Source: Vreelandella titanicae BH1 (GTDB taxonomy: Bacteria > Pseudomonadota > Gammaproteobacteria > Pseudomonadales > Halomonadaceae). From it: a DNA stretch of 64,000 nt. Where the stretch lies: NCBI RefSeq assembly GCF_000336575.1, contig NZ_AOPO01000004.1:124001-188000 (forward strand), given 5' to 3'. Below are positions 63,685 to 64,000 of this stretch, piece by piece. The translations under genes and the position numbers were made by a program. Within the stretch, counting starts at the first letter, position 1. The number at the start of each line of letters is the position of its first letter. Below the pieces are notes generated by a model. The model had not been told where the DNA came from, ran no database searches, and saw only the letters and a list, made by a program, of their open reading frames with translations.

Positions 63685-64000
63685 ATGGCAGATTTACTTA
63701 GTGTGGCCAAACTCGCAGGAGTCTCTCGGGCAACCGCGGCGCGGGCTTTTTCAAGCCCCGACTTGGTACGCCCCGCTACCCGTGAAAAAGTGTTTAACGC
63801 TGCCCAGCAGTTAGCGTTTAGGCCAAATAAAATCGCCCAACAGCTGCGCTCTCAAGCGACGCAGATGATTGGCGTGATGGTGCCCAGTCTCGATAACCCC
63901 GTATTCGCCGAGCAGCTACAAGCCATGGAAGTGGCCGCCCGCGCGTCTGGCTACTCACTGATCGTTACCACCAGCGAATACTCGCCCAGCCGCGAGGGTG
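63685..64000 (+). CDS. LacI/GalR-family regulator, 5' part only
   Basis: First 105 codons, cut by the right edge. N-terminal HTH LLSVAKLAGVSRATAARAFS with the hinge helix NKIAQQLRSQATQ, then the start of the periplasmic-binding-like effector domain IGVMVPSLDNPVFAEQ. The effector and targets lie outside the window. Confidence 0.93.
   Translation, partial: MADLLSVAKLAGVSRATAARAFSSPDLVRPATREKVFNAAQQLAFRPNKIAQQLRSQATQMIGVMVPSLDNPVFAEQLQAMEVAARASGYSLIVTTSEYSPSREG

Noticed and set aside
1..64000. Search for tRNA, rRNA, insertion sequences, integrases and attachment sites
   Set aside because: None seen. All sizeable gaps are accounted for by promoters, terminators, repeats or the candidate small RNA, and no transposase or integrase motif appears.

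Overview
The window is an ordinary stretch of chromosome from a halophilic or marine gammaproteobacterium, most likely Halomonas or a close relative in the Halomonadaceae. This is inferred from the complete sodium-pumping NADH:quinone reductase operon (nqrABCDEF plus the maturation gene nqrM), the Pseudomonas-like gene order of several blocks (sthA/nqr/gap/mfd, topA with a DUF6586-type gene, proA-nadD-rsfS-rlmH-mrdA-rodA-mltB-rlpA-dacA-ybeD-lipB, mpl-ubiX), a DUF3141 PHA-synthase-like protein and a moderately GC-rich composition. I see no rRNA, tRNA, CRISPR array, insertion sequence or prophage. Coding density is high.

Layout. 1-9.6 kb: redox and energy block on the minus strand (sthA cut by the left edge, nqrM, nqrFEDCBA, gap). 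9.8-17 kb: mfd, then an envelope cassette in which two L,D-transpeptidase-family genes flank a small Lpp-like lipoprotein gene. 17-24 kb: topA, the DUF3141 protein, a divergent LysR regulator. 23.9-35.7 kb: lipoate synthesis and the rod-shape/cell-wall cluster. 35.9-42 kb: two overlapping membrane genes with degenerate GGDEF-like ends, a DedA-PAP2 fusion, and the rhtB-like/ubiX/mpl operon. 42-51.5 kb: a membrane-anchored glutaredoxin, an unknown exported protein, a five-gene peptide ABC transporter, a LysR regulator and prolidase. 51.6-58 kb: an OmpW-like porin, a candidate small RNA, a butanediol dehydrogenase/flavin monooxygenase operon and its divergent sigma-54 activator. 58-64 kb: a structured repeat, MoxR/VWA pair, cytochrome b561, GNAT-like protein, RidA, cobQ and the start of a LacI-type regulator.

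The most unusual part is 52.4-55.9 kb. The monooxygenase-dehydrogenase operon has a GG-N10-GC (-24/-12) promoter, two copies of a TTACACCTGTAA-like dyad about three helical turns apart 80-140 bp upstream, and a divergent gene for an AcoR-type enhancer-binding protein. Just downstream, a second GG-N10-GC promoter, with an NtrC-like site about 120 bp upstream of it, drives no protein gene. It points instead into about 137 nt that hold a perfect 9-bp hairpin, a pyrimidine-rich anti-Shine-Dalgarno tract and a strong intrinsic terminator. I propose this as a nitrogen-responsive, sigma-54-dependent small RNA. A weaker GG-N10-GC match lies before the peptide-transporter operon.

Several starts were moved from the longest reading frame because the extension overlaps a promoter element or lacks a ribosome binding site (gap, mfd, the FMO gene, moxR, the DUF6586-type gene, ompW, mrdA, rsfS, the acoR-like gene). 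All assignments come from reading the sequence; no database search was run.
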